This document shows positions 1-8,495 of a DNA stretch of 64,000 nt, one piece after another. Position numbers and translations under genes: made by a program. Below the pieces are notes generated by a model. That model saw only the letters and a list, made by a program, of their open reading frames with translations, was not told the origin of the DNA and searched no databases. The stretch's first letter is position 1. The number at the start of each line of letters is the position of its first letter. The stretch is from Anaerohalosphaera lusitana (GTDB lineage: Bacteria > Planctomycetota > Phycisphaerae > Sedimentisphaerales > Anaerohalosphaeraceae): the NCBI RefSeq assembly GCF_002007645.1, contig NZ_CP019791.1, positions 1,488,001-1,552,000 on the forward strand. Reading direction: 5' to 3'.

Positions 1-586
1 GGAAGCGGTTTAGCTTGTGGAAGGCCATGCGGTCGAGGAGTTTTTTGACTTGTTCCTTGCCGAAGAAGTGGCGGGATTCGTCGAGCATGAAGCCTCGCCA
101 GCCGAAGCGGGGCTGGTCGTGGATGAGGACGGCGGGGATGGTCCAGTCGGTGCCGGTGATCTTTGTGTCGGATTCGATCTGCGGGGGCAGGAGCTGGCGG
201 AGGGTCTGGACGGCGTAGAAGAAGCCTGCCGGGGCGTCGGCGGTGATGGTGATCTTGTCTTCGGTTACGAGGAGGTGGTAGCCTTCGGGGCCGTGGGTGG
301 TTACTTCGGCGCAGGTCGTGAAGATGATCGCGGGTTTGCCGGGGGTTTGCTTGTCGGTGATGGTGAGGTCGCAGCCGGCGGCGGGTTCGATGGCGGCGGC
401 GAGGTACTGGGCTGCGGGTTTGCCTGGTCCGGGGACGACGAGTTGGGTGTCGGGGGTGAGGGTGAAGCTGCCGGGGCGTTCCTTGAGCATTTGAGGTTTG
501 GGGATGATGTTGATGTCGGCTGCGATGAGCGGGGCTGCGGTGCAGAGGATGAGCAGGGTTAGGATGAGGTTGCGGATTCGGTACAT
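1..586 (-). CDS. GH20 beta-N-acetylhexosaminidase, N-terminal part (cut by left edge)
   Basis: The minus strand reads open from an ATG at 586 to the window edge with no stop, about 195 residues. RBS AAAGGAAG lies just upstream. Residues 1-21 form a signal peptide (RNLILTLLILCTAAPLIAAD). Residues 22-140 look like the GH20b alpha/beta domain that precedes the barrel in bacterial hexosaminidases (IIPKPQ, then an EGYHLLV strand and AGFFYAVQTLRQLLP). The start of the GH20 TIM barrel follows (PRFGWRGFMLDESRHFF...KLLDRMAFHKLNRF), which is highly typical of the family. Expected activity is removal of terminal beta-GlcNAc or GalNAc from glycans outside the cytoplasm. The catalytic Asp-Glu pair is beyond the edge. 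It may work with the GH101/GH112 genes at 23-31 kb, although it is 22 kb away. Family assignment is sure; substrate is not. Confidence 0.9.
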   Translation of the reverse strand, partial: MYRIRNLILTLLILCTAAPLIAADINIIPKPQMLKERPGSFTLTPDTQLVVPGPGKPAAQYLAAAIEPAAGCDLTITDKQTPGKPAIIFTTCAEVTTHGPEGYHLLVTEDKITITADAPAGFFYAVQTLRQLLPPQIESDTKITGTDWTIPAVLIHDQPRFGWRGFMLDESRHFFGKEQVKKLLDRMAFHKLNRF

Positions 587-735
587 AGGGCTTCCTTTCG
601 AGACTCTTGTTTATTGGTTATTCATACTGTTGTTAAAATACCACGAGGGCTGAGGGATTTCAAGTGTGGAATTCTTTTGGTTGATAAACAGAATGGCGCG
701 GCTGGTGGGAGCGGTAAAATAGCAAAGAATTTTAC

Positions 736-764
736 TTGATTCTTTGTGGTAAATGATGTAGTGT
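736..764 (+). promoter_or_regulatory. Putative sigma-70-type promoter of the PEP-CTERM gene
   Basis: TTGATT at 736-741, a 17-bp spacer and TAGTGT at 759-764, 88 bp before the start at 852. The -10 is imperfect. The spacing matches other promoters read in this window. Confidence 0.35.
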
Positions 765-851
765 TGTAGAGGCTTGAATGTGAGAAGTTTGTTTTGTGCA
801 GTGCTGCAATAGGGGGGATTGCGGCGGCGGTTCTAATTTAGGAGAGGTGTC

Positions 852-2261
852 ATGAAAGCTTGCTGTGAGGTAAGGTGCTGGGGGAATTTTTCATTTTCAG
901 TTTCATTTTCAATTTCAATTCTGCTGGGGATTTGCTGTATTATGGCTGGGACGGCGGAGGCGCTGGATCTTGCGGCTGCTAACGGCAAGAGTCTGAACAG
1001 GTATGACCTTGAGACGGGCGTGGGGGAGAATGTCTTTTCGAGTGCGTATGCTTCCGTGCACGGAGTTGCTTTTGACAGCCGGAACGATGACATATATTAC
1101 GTGACCACGCAGAGCTGGTATAATGATATCAACAGGAACGGTGTTTCAATATATGGGTATCATGACAACAGCATCAGGATGAGCAATCTTGCGTTTGATC
1201 CGGCGAGTCGGAACCTTGTGATACAGTATGACGATGTGCGGTCGCCTTCGACTTATTTTACGCGGTATACGTCGGTGCAGACGCGGAACGTGGATACGAG
1301 TGCGACCAATATCGTGGCTCGCAGGGGGATGTGGACGATAACCGGGTGGAGCGGTTATTATGACCCGTCGCCGATATGGGCGAAGGTCCATGATTATGCA
1401 GACGTGGCGGTGGATTCGTTCAATGGGAAGGTTTACTGGACGGACAGGCTGGAAGGGACGGTACTGCGGCGGAACCTGGACGGATCGGGTGATGTGGAGA
1501 CGATTTACAGCGGGCTGGATAACCCGTATTCGCTGTCGCTGGACGTAGGAAGTTCGAAGCTGTTTTTATCGGATGATACCGGGATACTGAGCGGGAGTAT
1601 GGACGGTGCGGGGGCGCTGAGTGATATTGTCTTGTTCACGGGGGACAGGCCTTCGAGTGTCGATGTCGATCCGTTCTCGCGTGAGCTTTACTGGACGCAG
1701 GATGGATTCGTGAAGAAGGCGAATTATGACGGTTCGGGTGCTGCTGATGTGACGAATGCGGCGGGGAACGCGATAGGGGCGATGACGATAGCACTGGGGC
1801 ACGATGCGGGCAGGACGGCGGGGTACGCTTTTTCTGCTGATGTGGTTATCGATGCGTCGGCAAGTTTCAGCGGGGTGGAAGTGAACGATACGGTGAGCTT
1901 TTTTGAATCGGGCTTTGGTGAAGGTTACGAATTTTGCGTGGAGGGGACGAGCTTTTCGTCGGTGATGCTTTCGGATCTTGCGGGGGGCGATTTCGAGGTT
2001 CTGCTTTGGGACGGCAGCGAGTTTGTGCTGGACGGGCAGGTGTCGGCGGGTGAGGGTTATTCGTTTGCGGCAGGGGTAGAGCGTTTCAGGCTGTTGGGGG
2101 TCGGGCTGGATATGAGCGGTGAGCTGCCGGGCAGTATTGTGACGGGGCTCAGTTTTGCGGATGCTACGGCGGCGGATGTTTCGATCAGCGTTGTGCCCGA
2201 GCCTGCGACGGTTATGCTGCTGGGGCTGGGGGGTGTTGTGCTGCTGCGCAGGAGGCGGTGA
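852..2261 (+). CDS. Secreted YWTD-type beta-propeller protein with PEP-CTERM sorting signal
   Basis: 469 residues, start ATG 852 with RBS AGGAGAGG at 839-846. Residues 1-37 are a long signal peptide. Residues about 45-320 carry LDL-receptor-like propeller blades, seen as repeated VYWTD / NLDGSGDVETI / ELYWTQDG / ANYDGSGA motifs. Residues 320-445 look like a beta-sandwich without a recognised family. The end (VPEPATVMLLGLGGVVLLR plus three Arg) is a PEP-CTERM signal: PEP motif, hydrophobic helix, basic tail. Such proteins are normally recognised by an exosortase at the cytoplasmic membrane and sorted to the outer surface or matrix. No exosortase gene is in the window. No enzymatic residues are evident, so a binding or structural role is the cautious guess. 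Confidence 0.88.
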   Translation: MKACCEVRCWGNFSFSVSFSISILLGICCIMAGTAEALDLAAANGKSLNRYDLETGVGENVFSSAYASVHGVAFDSRNDDIYYVTTQSWYNDINRNGVSIYGYHDNSIRMSNLAFDPASRNLVIQYDDVRSPSTYFTRYTSVQTRNVDTSATNIVARRGMWTITGWSGYYDPSPIWAKVHDYADVAVDSFNGKVYWTDRLEGTVLRRNLDGSGDVETIYSGLDNPYSLSLDVGSSKLFLSDDTGILSGSMDGAGALSDIVLFTGDRPSSVDVDPFSRELYWTQDGFVKKANYDGSGAADVTNAAGNAIGAMTIALGHDAGRTAGYAFSADVVIDASASFSGVEVNDTVSFFESGFGEGYEFCVEGTSFSSVMLSDLAGGDFEVLLWDGSEFVLDGQVSAGEGYSFAAGVERFRLLGVGLDMSGELPGSIVTGLSFADATAADVSISVVPEPATVMLLGLGGVVLLRRRR

Positions 2262-2294
2262 GGTTGTGCGGTGGATGGTCGGGGGATGTTGGTT

Positions 2295-2714
2295 TTACTG
2301 GCTGATGCTTTGTGATGAATTTATCGGGTGGGTTCTGGTGTTATATCTGGCCTTTTGGGGGATCAGATCGGTGTCGAAGGTGAATTTTATGTCCAGCCAT
2401 ATGTCTTCGCTCAGGGGTTTGCTGCCTTGGACGAGGTAGTAGTCTGAGGTTGAGTCTGGCTGCTGTACGGTTTGTTTGCCGATCCAGCCCTTTTGGGCGT
2501 TGGGGTTCCAGATCATCAGCTCGAAGCCGTTGTCGGTGAGCCAGTCACGGGCGTCTTCGGGTGTGGTTTCATCGTTGAATGCGGTGATCGCTTTTGCATA
2601 CCAGCGTGTTGTTTCCTGCTGGATCTGAAAATTTTTGAGTGCCCGGTGTGCGGAGATCGCCAGTAGAATGGCTGCGAGCAGTATTAGCGATGTTCGTTTT
2701 CTACCCTTTTTCAT
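2295..2714 (-). CDS. Hypothetical single-pass membrane protein
   Basis: 139 residues from ATG 2714, whose ATGA overlaps the stop of the upstream small gene, with AGGAAACG as RBS. A start nine codons earlier is possible but lacks the coupling. A basic N-terminus (MKKGRKRT) is followed by one membrane helix (SLILLAAILLAISAHRALK, about residues 9-27) and a roughly 110-residue non-cytoplasmic domain rich in Trp, Asn and Thr (DWLTDNGFELMIWNPNAQKGW). I do not recognise the family. The coupled arrangement suggests it acts with the small membrane protein encoded just before it. It converges on the PEP-CTERM gene. Confidence 0.7.
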   Translation of the reverse strand: MKKGRKRTSLILLAAILLAISAHRALKNFQIQQETTRWYAKAITAFNDETTPEDARDWLTDNGFELMIWNPNAQKGWIGKQTVQQPDSTSDYYLVQGSKPLSEDIWLDIKFTFDTDLIPQKARYNTRTHPINSSQSISQ

Positions 2715-2929
2715 TTGCGTTTCCTGTAAGCTATTGTCCATGTGATCAATTGGCCGATGATCAGCCAGTAGGTTGTGATCAGCAGGAACGAATTAATGGG
2801 GTCCTGATCGAAATATCCCCAGCCGTGTTGTCTGTCGAGTTCCAGTATCAGCCAGGCGGGCGCAATTGGGATCATCCAGAGGTTGCCTGGGGAGATGCCG
2901 GTCAGACCAGAGAAGAGGTTTAGCAACAT
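2711..2929 (-). CDS. Small hydrophobic membrane protein, possibly 5'-truncated
   Basis: The first ATG at 2929 gives 72 residues with two probable membrane segments (GNLWMIPIAPAWLILEL and SFLLITTYWLIIGQLITW) and a basic end YRKRK. No RBS is visible before this ATG. The frame stays open 16 codons further upstream with strongly hydrophobic, plausible protein (TLLAIAYVLIGM), then hits TAA at about 2978, with no ATG, GTG or TTG in between. Either translation starts at 2929 or the gene has lost its 5' end through a frameshift or deletion. It overlaps the next gene by ATGA. Family not recognised. Confidence 0.5.
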   Translation of the reverse strand: MLLNLFSGLTGISPGNLWMIPIAPAWLILELDRQHGWGYFDQDPINSFLLITTYWLIIGQLITWTIAYRKRK

Positions 2930-3052
2930 GCCGATGAGTACGTAAGCGATCGCTAAAAGTGTGCCGGTTCCGAGGCCTTACAAGAATGTTATAACATAGT
3001 TTTTTCTTAAGCTAAGCATTTTCGTTTCAGCTTTGGAAACCGCCAAGTACTA

Positions 3053-3082
3053 TTGACAATTCTGTTTGTGATATTCTATATT
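3053..3082 (+). promoter_or_regulatory. Consensus sigma-70-like promoter pointing into the 3' end of the oxidoreductase gene (antisense)
   Basis: TTGACA at 3053-3058, an 18-bp spacer and TATATT at 3077-3082. It faces right, but the gene there (3083-4429) is on the minus strand, so any transcript would be antisense. It may be chance in an AT-rich gap. Confidence 0.35.
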
Positions 3083-4429
3083 TTATTTATAGCGTCCAGG
3101 GCTCCGTTTGGGTCTGTCAAGCATTTTTGTCGCTTCCTGATCATTTATGATCCTCTCATTTTTCGGATCCCATTTGATTGGTCGCTTGAGTCGAACAACG
3201 GCATTTGACAAATGTGAAATCAGATCGGATTGGACGGCCGCTTCAATGGTCGATATGGGCTTCTTTCGAGTTTTAATACATTCAATAAAGTTGCCCATGT
3301 GCGTTTTACTATTATACAAGTGGGTCTCATCTTCTTTGAGTTTGACTCTTCTTAAGGTTTCATCACTGAAATCAATTGCTCCACGCCTGACAGATATCCA
3401 GCCATCGGTCCCGTGAAACGTCGTGCCGTGACGTCTTAGTTCAGGGTGATATTTACTGACCACCGGGATAGCTGTAGCGTGATCCATAAAGTGCATTTTG
3501 ACACCGTTGGCATACGTACAGTGGAGGTCCCAGAACGAAACCGTGTCAAATAAACCGCCGGATGGAACAGTTCCGGTTCCCTCGTAATGGATCGGAGCGG
3601 TATCGTCAGAATTATTGCCCCACTGGGCGATATCCAGCGGGTGGGCTCCCCACCCAGCAATAAAGCCGAGTGCATAGTCATAGATATGCCAGGCACCCAG
3701 GTTGCTGACACGCACATCGCAGTAAGGTTTCATCGGAGCGGGGCCGATCCACTGGTCATAATCCAGGTCCTCGGGGACCGGTTGCGTTTTAGGCATTGTT
3801 TTGGTGTATTGATGGTCGCCGATATTTTCACACCAGACATCCATCTTTTGAAGCTGGCCGATGTACCCGTTTCGTACCAGTTCACAGGCAAACCTGAAAT
3901 AATGATCTGACCGCTGCATGGTTCCATATTGAAAGATTGCTTTTTTATCGCGAACCAAATTACGCAGTTTGAAGCCATCTTTCATAGAGACCCCTAACGG
4001 TTTTTCAACATACATATCTTTACCGGCTCGGACCGCATGGCAGGCGATCGGGACGTGCCAGTGATCCGGCGTTGCGACCGTAATCCCATCAATGTCTTCT
4101 CGGGCGAGCAGTTCGCGAAAATCCGCATACGCTTTGGCGTTGATACGTGACTCTTTACCGGTCTGTGTGTAGATATCTTTAATCGTATCCAGTGCTGCTT
4201 GCCGTCGCGATGCAAAGCAGTCGCATACTGCGACAACCTGGGCCTGATCATTATAGAGAACATTTTTCATCAGGCCTGAACCCTGATTTCCAACCCCAAT
4301 ACAGCCAATATTGACGCGGTTACTGGGTGCATTTTTGCCAAAGACACTTGAGGGTACGATTGTCGGAATAGAAAGAGCACCAGTTGCTGCGGCAGTTTTT
4401 TTTAAGAAACTTCTTCGATTAATTTTCAT
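3083..4429 (-). CDS. Gfo/Idh/MocA-family oxidoreductase with Tat signal
   Basis: 448 residues, ATG 4429 with GAGAGG upstream. The N-terminus is a twin-arginine signal (NRRSFLKK, then AAATGALSIPTIVPSSVFG), so the protein is probably exported folded with bound NAD(P). A Rossmann fold begins at about residue 38 (VNIGCIGVGNQGSGL). The family motif EKPLG follows at about residue 143, with conserved GTMQRSD, WIGPAP and GWGAHPLDIAQWG stretches. The C-terminal GFO_IDH_MocA region carries a typical end (RPIKWDPKNERIIND). The substrate is probably a sugar or polyol derivative. The coding strand lacks the strong skew of neighbouring genes and is AT-richer, hinting at recent acquisition. It sits alone, with its own likely promoter. 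Confidence 0.93.
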   Translation of the reverse strand: MKINRRSFLKKTAAATGALSIPTIVPSSVFGKNAPSNRVNIGCIGVGNQGSGLMKNVLYNDQAQVVAVCDCFASRRQAALDTIKDIYTQTGKESRINAKAYADFRELLAREDIDGITVATPDHWHVPIACHAVRAGKDMYVEKPLGVSMKDGFKLRNLVRDKKAIFQYGTMQRSDHYFRFACELVRNGYIGQLQKMDVWCENIGDHQYTKTMPKTQPVPEDLDYDQWIGPAPMKPYCDVRVSNLGAWHIYDYALGFIAGWGAHPLDIAQWGNNSDDTAPIHYEGTGTVPSGGLFDTVSFWDLHCTYANGVKMHFMDHATAIPVVSKYHPELRRHGTTFHGTDGWISVRRGAIDFSDETLRRVKLKEDETHLYNSKTHMGNFIECIKTRKKPISTIEAAVQSDLISHLSNAVVRLKRPIKWDPKNERIINDQEATKMLDRPKRSPGRYK

Positions 4430-4509
4430 AATTGACCTCTCGTTTTTTGCTAAGTTTCAAGAGCTTTTCGTGTTGTTGCGACAACTGTTCCGAATTCCGA
4501 AGGTTGAGA

Positions 4510-4537
4510 TGTATAATAATCTTCTATTTAGGTTCAA
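4510..4537 (-). promoter_or_regulatory. Putative promoter of the Gfo/Idh gene
   Basis: Read on the minus strand: TTGAAC (4537-4532), a 16-bp spacer, TATACA (4515-4510), about 80 bp before the ATG at 4429. Confidence 0.35.
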
Positions 4538-4633
4538 GGGAAGATAACCTGGATTAAATTGGGTTCTTTCTGAGTATTTTCAACAGTAACTTATACAGGT
4601 CATCGTGTCGATTGTTAAATCTGAATTTAAGTA

Positions 4634-6130
4634 TTAGTCTGCTGGGACGGTTCGGTCTTCGGCCCAGGCGTATAGGTCGTTTATTTTTTCGGCCATTGTT
4701 ACTGATAGGGGTGGTGAGTTTTTGAGGGCGGTTGCGATCATTTCGGTGGTCAGTTTGCCGTTGTTTTCGTATGCGTCGTGGAGGGAGGAGACTACGGCTT
4801 GTTCGATCTCAGCGCCGCTGTAACCGTCGGAGAGTTCGATGAGTTTGTCCATGTCGAAATCTTCGGGGTTGCGGTTTCGCTTTTTGAGGTGAATCTTTAT
4901 GATGGCCTTGCGGGCGGCTTGTTTGGGCAGGCCCACGAAGAATATTTCGTCGAATCGGCCCTTTCGGAGCAGTTCGGGGGGCAGGGATTCGATGTCGTTT
5001 GCGGTGGCGACGAGGAAGACGGGGTGTTCGTGTTCCTGCATCCAGGTGAGGAGTGAGCCGAACATTCTGCGTGAGAGGCCGCCGTCGTTTGACTGGCCGG
5101 AGGCGGAGGCGAATGCCTTTTCTATTTCGTCGATCCAGAGGATGACGGGGGACATCATTTCGGTCTGGTTGAGGGCCTTGCGGAGGTTCTGTTCGGATTC
5201 GCCGATGTATTTGTTGAACAGCGAGCCGGGGTCCATGCGGAGTAGAGGCTGCTGCCAGGCGGTTGCGATGGCTTTTGCGCAGAGGCTTTTACCGGCGCCC
5301 TGGACGCCTAGCATGAGAACGCCGCGAGGGGGTTTTAGGCCGAAGTTGGAGGCTTCGTCCTTGAATGCGTTCTTTCGGTGTTTGAGCCAGCGTTTTAGGT
5401 TTTTCATGCCGCCGATCTCGTCGAGGTCGAGCGGGGTTTCGACGTATTCGAGCAGGCCGTCGGACTGGAGGACCTTTCGTTTGCCGGCTAGGACGCGGTT
5501 TACGTCTTCGTCGTCGAAGCGTCGGTCGTCGGCTACGCAGTCGCAGACGAGGCGGCGGGCCTGTCGGCGGGTGAGGCCGCGGAGGTTTTTGATGATGGCG
5601 TTCATGCCGCGACGGGTGATGCCGATCTCGATGGGGGTTTTGCGGTGGCATTCGCGGAGTGTGTCCTTGATGAGCTGTTCGAGCTGGTCCTCGGTGGGCA
5701 GGGCGAGTTCGAAGGGGGTGCAGTGGGACTTGATGACGGGCGGTAGGTCGTCGTTGGGGTTGATGAGAATGAGTGTGCCGTCGTTTTTCTCGATGCGGTG
5801 GATGGTGTCGCGGAGTACGCGGAGGGTGAGTTCGCTGCCGGCGCCGGTGAGGTGCTGGTTGAGGTCGAGGGCGACGCGGACGGGGTTGTTTTTGGCCATG
5901 GCGAAGTGGCAGAGGCCGGTCTCGGGTTTGTCGGTTTCGGGTTCGGCGGGCGAGTCTGCGAGGAGGCCTTCGCGGACGCCGTAGCCGATGGACCAGATGA
6001 GCAGGCCTCGCTGGAGTTCCATGACGGCGGCGCGGACGGTTTCGAGGGCCTGGTCCTCTTCGTGGGTGACGATGGAGATGCAGGGGTAGCCTGCGGCGAT
6101 GAGCTGTTTGAGACGTTCGACGTCTGACAT
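4634..6130 (-). CDS. AAA+ ATPase of the Ycf46 type
   Basis: 498 residues, ATG 6130, RBS GGAGG. The N-terminal half (1-240) is the family's poorly characterised region (RLKQLIAAGYPCISIVTHEE at the start, a SNAPPY-like YVETPLDLDEIGGMKNLK near 230). The C-terminal AAA+ module has Walker A GVQGAGKS, Walker B ILWIDEIEKAF and a sensor/arginine-finger region (LLRKGRFDEIFFVGLP), then the lid helices (YSGAEIEQAV). Length and order match bacterial and plastid Ycf46-like ATPases, usually called AAA family ATPases of unknown process, with no membrane segment. It lies upstream of and in the same direction as the Gfo/Idh gene but with a 200-bp gap, so it is probably separately transcribed. Confidence 0.88.
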   Translation of the reverse strand: MSDVERLKQLIAAGYPCISIVTHEEDQALETVRAAVMELQRGLLIWSIGYGVREGLLADSPAEPETDKPETGLCHFAMAKNNPVRVALDLNQHLTGAGSELTLRVLRDTIHRIEKNDGTLILINPNDDLPPVIKSHCTPFELALPTEDQLEQLIKDTLRECHRKTPIEIGITRRGMNAIIKNLRGLTRRQARRLVCDCVADDRRFDDEDVNRVLAGKRKVLQSDGLLEYVETPLDLDEIGGMKNLKRWLKHRKNAFKDEASNFGLKPPRGVLMLGVQGAGKSLCAKAIATAWQQPLLRMDPGSLFNKYIGESEQNLRKALNQTEMMSPVILWIDEIEKAFASASGQSNDGGLSRRMFGSLLTWMQEHEHPVFLVATANDIESLPPELLRKGRFDEIFFVGLPKQAARKAIIKIHLKKRNRNPEDFDMDKLIELSDGYSGAEIEQAVVSSLHDAYENNGKLTTEMIATALKNSPPLSVTMAEKINDLYAWAEDRTVPAD

Positions 6131-6283
6131 ATTTGCCTCCGGATTAAGCGATAATTATGATGCTGTTATTATAGGCGCGTATGTGTGCCGGTAAAGGAAT
6201 TTTTGTGGTGTTTCGGTTGTCTGTATGTGTAGACGTGCTGGCTGGGGATTTGTAACATGATTTTTTGGGCGTGGGACTTGCGA

Positions 6284-6376
6284 GGAGTCGCTTCGCGACG
6301 GCTGTTTTATGCTGGGTCCCGGCTCGGAGGCCGGGATGACAACCTGGGTCGCCGCTCGCGTTTTTTTGTTGGCTGC
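6284..6376 (+). repeat. Dispersed intergenic repeat, copy A
   Basis: The segment beginning GAGGAGTCGCTTCGCGACGG and ending GCTCGCGTTTTTTTGTTGGC is about 85% identical by eye to 13626-13713. It shares its first half with 15209-15257. It does not encode a plausible protein. The flanks, 6131-6283 and 6377-6481, show no gene. Confidence 0.75.
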
Positions 6377-6481
6377 ATGTGGTTGTGGGTGTTTTGCTGA
6401 GATTCGGTGATCGGTGCGGCTGGCTTGATGTTCTCTGGATCCAAAGTCAAGTTTAGGATGATAGACATCGGCTTAATGGAT

Positions 6482-6595
6482 GAGCCAGCTTTGTTGAGCG
6501 GTTGAGACTGCCACGTCGCTTTGCTCCTCGCAGTGACAGTGTATGGAGTTGCTTTGCGACGGTCGATTTATGCTTGGTACGTCTGCGGCGGATGG
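6482..6595 (-). repeat. Dispersed intergenic repeat, copy D (RGAKRRG type plus fragment of A)
   Basis: 6482-6539 matches 15285-15347 and 15369-15432 (GCCAGCTTT...GCGGTTGAGAC...CACGTCGCTT...CTCCTCGCAGTGACAG). On the minus strand it would spell the spurious SLRGAKRRGSLNRSTKLA peptide known from many automatically predicted bacterial proteins. 6545-6595 is a degraded copy of the A repeat (GGAGTTGCTTTGCGACGG...TTATGCTTGG). Confidence 0.7.
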
Positions 6596-6631
6596 CAATG
6601 GTCGGGTTGATGTGATAGACGTCTTGAGGGG

Positions 6632-7918
6632 TTATTTTATGTGGGATTTGCACCAGGGGCAGTGGGTCCAGAAGTTTTTGTCTACTGAGGACTTGCAGGA
6701 GGGGCAGGTGTGTGGGAAGGGCCAGGCGTGCCAGGGTTTTCGGATCTTTCGTCGGCAGGCGGGGCAGTATTTCATGAAGCGGGCGGTTTTGCGGCCGCAG
6801 TGGGTGCACTTGTCGTGGTAGTGGACGGGCGGGGATTTTTCGGTTGGGTCAAGGTCGAAGGATGGACCGTAGCAGTAGGGGCAGTATTTCCAGGATGGGG
6901 CGAGGCCCTTGTGACAGCGGGGGCAGTAGTAGGGCAGTGGGGTGAGGTTTTCGAAGCGGTTTTTGTCGGTGCCGCACCATGGGCAGACGAGCATCGGTTC
7001 GGCGACGGGTTCGGTGCAGTTTACGCAGCGGTGCAGGGCGGGGAAGATGTTTTTGTATCGTTTTTTGAAAGCGGCTCGGCGGTGCTGTTTCCAGTCGTGC
7101 TTTTGGGGCAGGGACGGAGCGGTGTCGGCGGCGAGGGATTTGGGCAGTGCCTGGTTCATGGCGTTAAGCATTTCGGTGGCGTTTGCGAAACGGTTGGCCG
7201 GCTCGATGGCGAGGGATTTTTTTACAAACTGGGTGAAGCGGACGGATGTTCGTTTCTTGAGGCGGTCGAAATGTTTTGGGGGCCAGTGGAAGGGCCAGGC
7301 GGGCAGGTGGCCGGTGAGGTATTCGTAGATGACGAGTGCGAGGGAGAAGCAGTCGCTGGAGTAGGAGGGTTTGCCGTAGGCCTGTTCGGGGGCGAAGTAG
7401 CCGGGGGTGCCGATGTCGTCGGTGGTGACCATTTTGCGTTTTACGAGGACGGAGATGCCGAAGTCGCCGAGGGCGGCGGTGCCGTTGTCGAGCAGGAAGA
7501 TGTTTCCTGGTGTGACGTCGCAGTGGATGATCTTTTTGCGGTGTGCGCATGCGAGGCCGTTGAGGACCTGGGTGGCGATTGTGATGAGTCGGCGGGGGGC
7601 CATGGGTTTTGGGCAGTCGAAGAGGGTTTTTGCGGATATTTCGGTGGCGAGGATGGCGTGGTCGCGGATGATGTCGGCGTTTTTGAGGGGCATGATGTTG
7701 GGGTGGCGCAGTTGGGCGACGAGGCGGACCTCGCGGAGGATGGTTTCGTTGTCGCGTTTGCCCGCTTCGTCTGGCTGGGGGATCTTGAGTGCGACGTCGA
7801 TGCCTTCGATTGTGTCGCGAGCCTTCCAGACTTCGCAGTAGCCGCCCTGGCCGAGCTTTCTTACGAGGCGGTATTTTCCGAGTTGTCTACCTTTTAACAG
7901 AGAAAGCTGCTGATGCAT
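6632..7918 (-). CDS. Ser/Thr protein kinase with four C-terminal zinc ribbons
   Basis: 428 residues. The kinase domain spans about 14-270: glycine loop KLGQGGYCEVWKA, VALK lysine, catalytic loop IIHCDVTPGN, DFG in GDFGIS, and GTPGYFAPEQ as the APE region. The HRD arginine is Cys (HCD), so it is a non-RD kinase, but Lys, Asp, Asn and DFG are intact, so activity is plausible. Residues about 300-428 hold four paired CxxC zinc ribbons (CVNC/CPWC, CPRC/CPYC, CTHC/CPAC, CPSC/CPWC), probably for binding partners or nucleic acid. There is no membrane helix, unlike many PASTA-type kinases, so it is cytoplasmic. The gene stands alone, with repeats downstream and a 580-bp gap upstream. Its substrate is unknown. 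Confidence 0.93.
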   Translation of the reverse strand: MHQQLSLLKGRQLGKYRLVRKLGQGGYCEVWKARDTIEGIDVALKIPQPDEAGKRDNETILREVRLVAQLRHPNIMPLKNADIIRDHAILATEISAKTLFDCPKPMAPRRLITIATQVLNGLACAHRKKIIHCDVTPGNIFLLDNGTAALGDFGISVLVKRKMVTTDDIGTPGYFAPEQAYGKPSYSSDCFSLALVIYEYLTGHLPAWPFHWPPKHFDRLKKRTSVRFTQFVKKSLAIEPANRFANATEMLNAMNQALPKSLAADTAPSLPQKHDWKQHRRAAFKKRYKNIFPALHRCVNCTEPVAEPMLVCPWCGTDKNRFENLTPLPYYCPRCHKGLAPSWKYCPYCYGPSFDLDPTEKSPPVHYHDKCTHCGRKTARFMKYCPACRRKIRKPWHAWPFPHTCPSCKSSVDKNFWTHCPWCKSHIK

Positions 7919-8199
7919 TTACGGGTCCCCATGGGTATGCCTGTCGGCGGTTTACAGTTGCTATTTGCGGGCCAATTTGCGAGACGTGCCCTTGTTTCAT
8001 TATGGCGCGGGGGCGGTGATCTTTGCCAGCAGAAAATTTTGAAAATCAGCAAAATTGATCGAAAGTTTCGAGCACCAAAAGCGGATATTGACGTATGGCA
8101 GTTAATCGCTATGAAGGTCCACTTCTCGGGGGTTCTGAGAGCGGCCGGGCAGCGGTGAAAATAGGTGAAAATAATTTTGGATTTCGGGATAGATTCTGA

Positions 8200-8227
8200 T
8201 TGTTCGCTAACTGGCGAGATATATAAT
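8200..8227 (+). promoter_or_regulatory. Promoter upstream of the DksA-like gene
   Basis: TTGTTC at 8200-8205, a 16-bp spacer and a perfect TATAAT at 8222-8227. A transcript from about 8234 would carry palindromic element copy 1 (8323-8481) in its leader before the gene at 8496. The preceding stretch 7919-8199 shows no gene. Confidence 0.5.
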
Positions 8228-8322
8228 TGCTTCGCTTTTGTTGGCTGTGGTTTACGGCGGGCAGCGTGCCTGGCGTATTATTTTAGGAACGGCTTCGGTT
8301 CGACTGAGGCCTGGATAAGTAA

Positions 8323-8481
8323 GAAGCTATTACAAAACTCAGATTTGTCTTTCGGCGGCCCTTTTTCCGTTCGGCTGCGTTGTGTAAAATTGGCAAGAGA
8401 AAGCTGGGGCCAATTTCACACGCCTTGCCGAGCCGAAAAAACTGCTCGCCGAGAAGCCAAAAGCAGTTTCGGAACAGCTTC
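8323..8481. repeat. MITE-like palindromic element, copy 1
   Basis: 159 bp, nearly the same as 9053-9212. The element is an imperfect inverted repeat end to end. The left end GAAGCTATTACAAAACTC pairs with the right end ...CAGTTTCGGAACAGCTTC. The inner arms CGGCGGCCCTTTTTCCG and CGAAAAAACTGCTCGCCG also pair, around a centre near 8400. It encodes no transposase, as expected for a non-autonomous element. It ends 14 bp before the DksA-like start codon. Confidence 0.75.
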
Positions 8482-8495
8482 TTGTGAGGGGTCCT

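Noticed and set aside
17-562. 181-codon open frame on the + strand at the left edge
   Set aside because: Gly/Asp/Glu-rich shadow of the GH20 gene on the minus strand, which has a signal peptide and family motifs.
6453-6809. Minus-strand frame with the SLRGAKRRG peptide
   Set aside because: A known kind of spurious protein from translated intergenic repeats; overlaps the kinase gene end.
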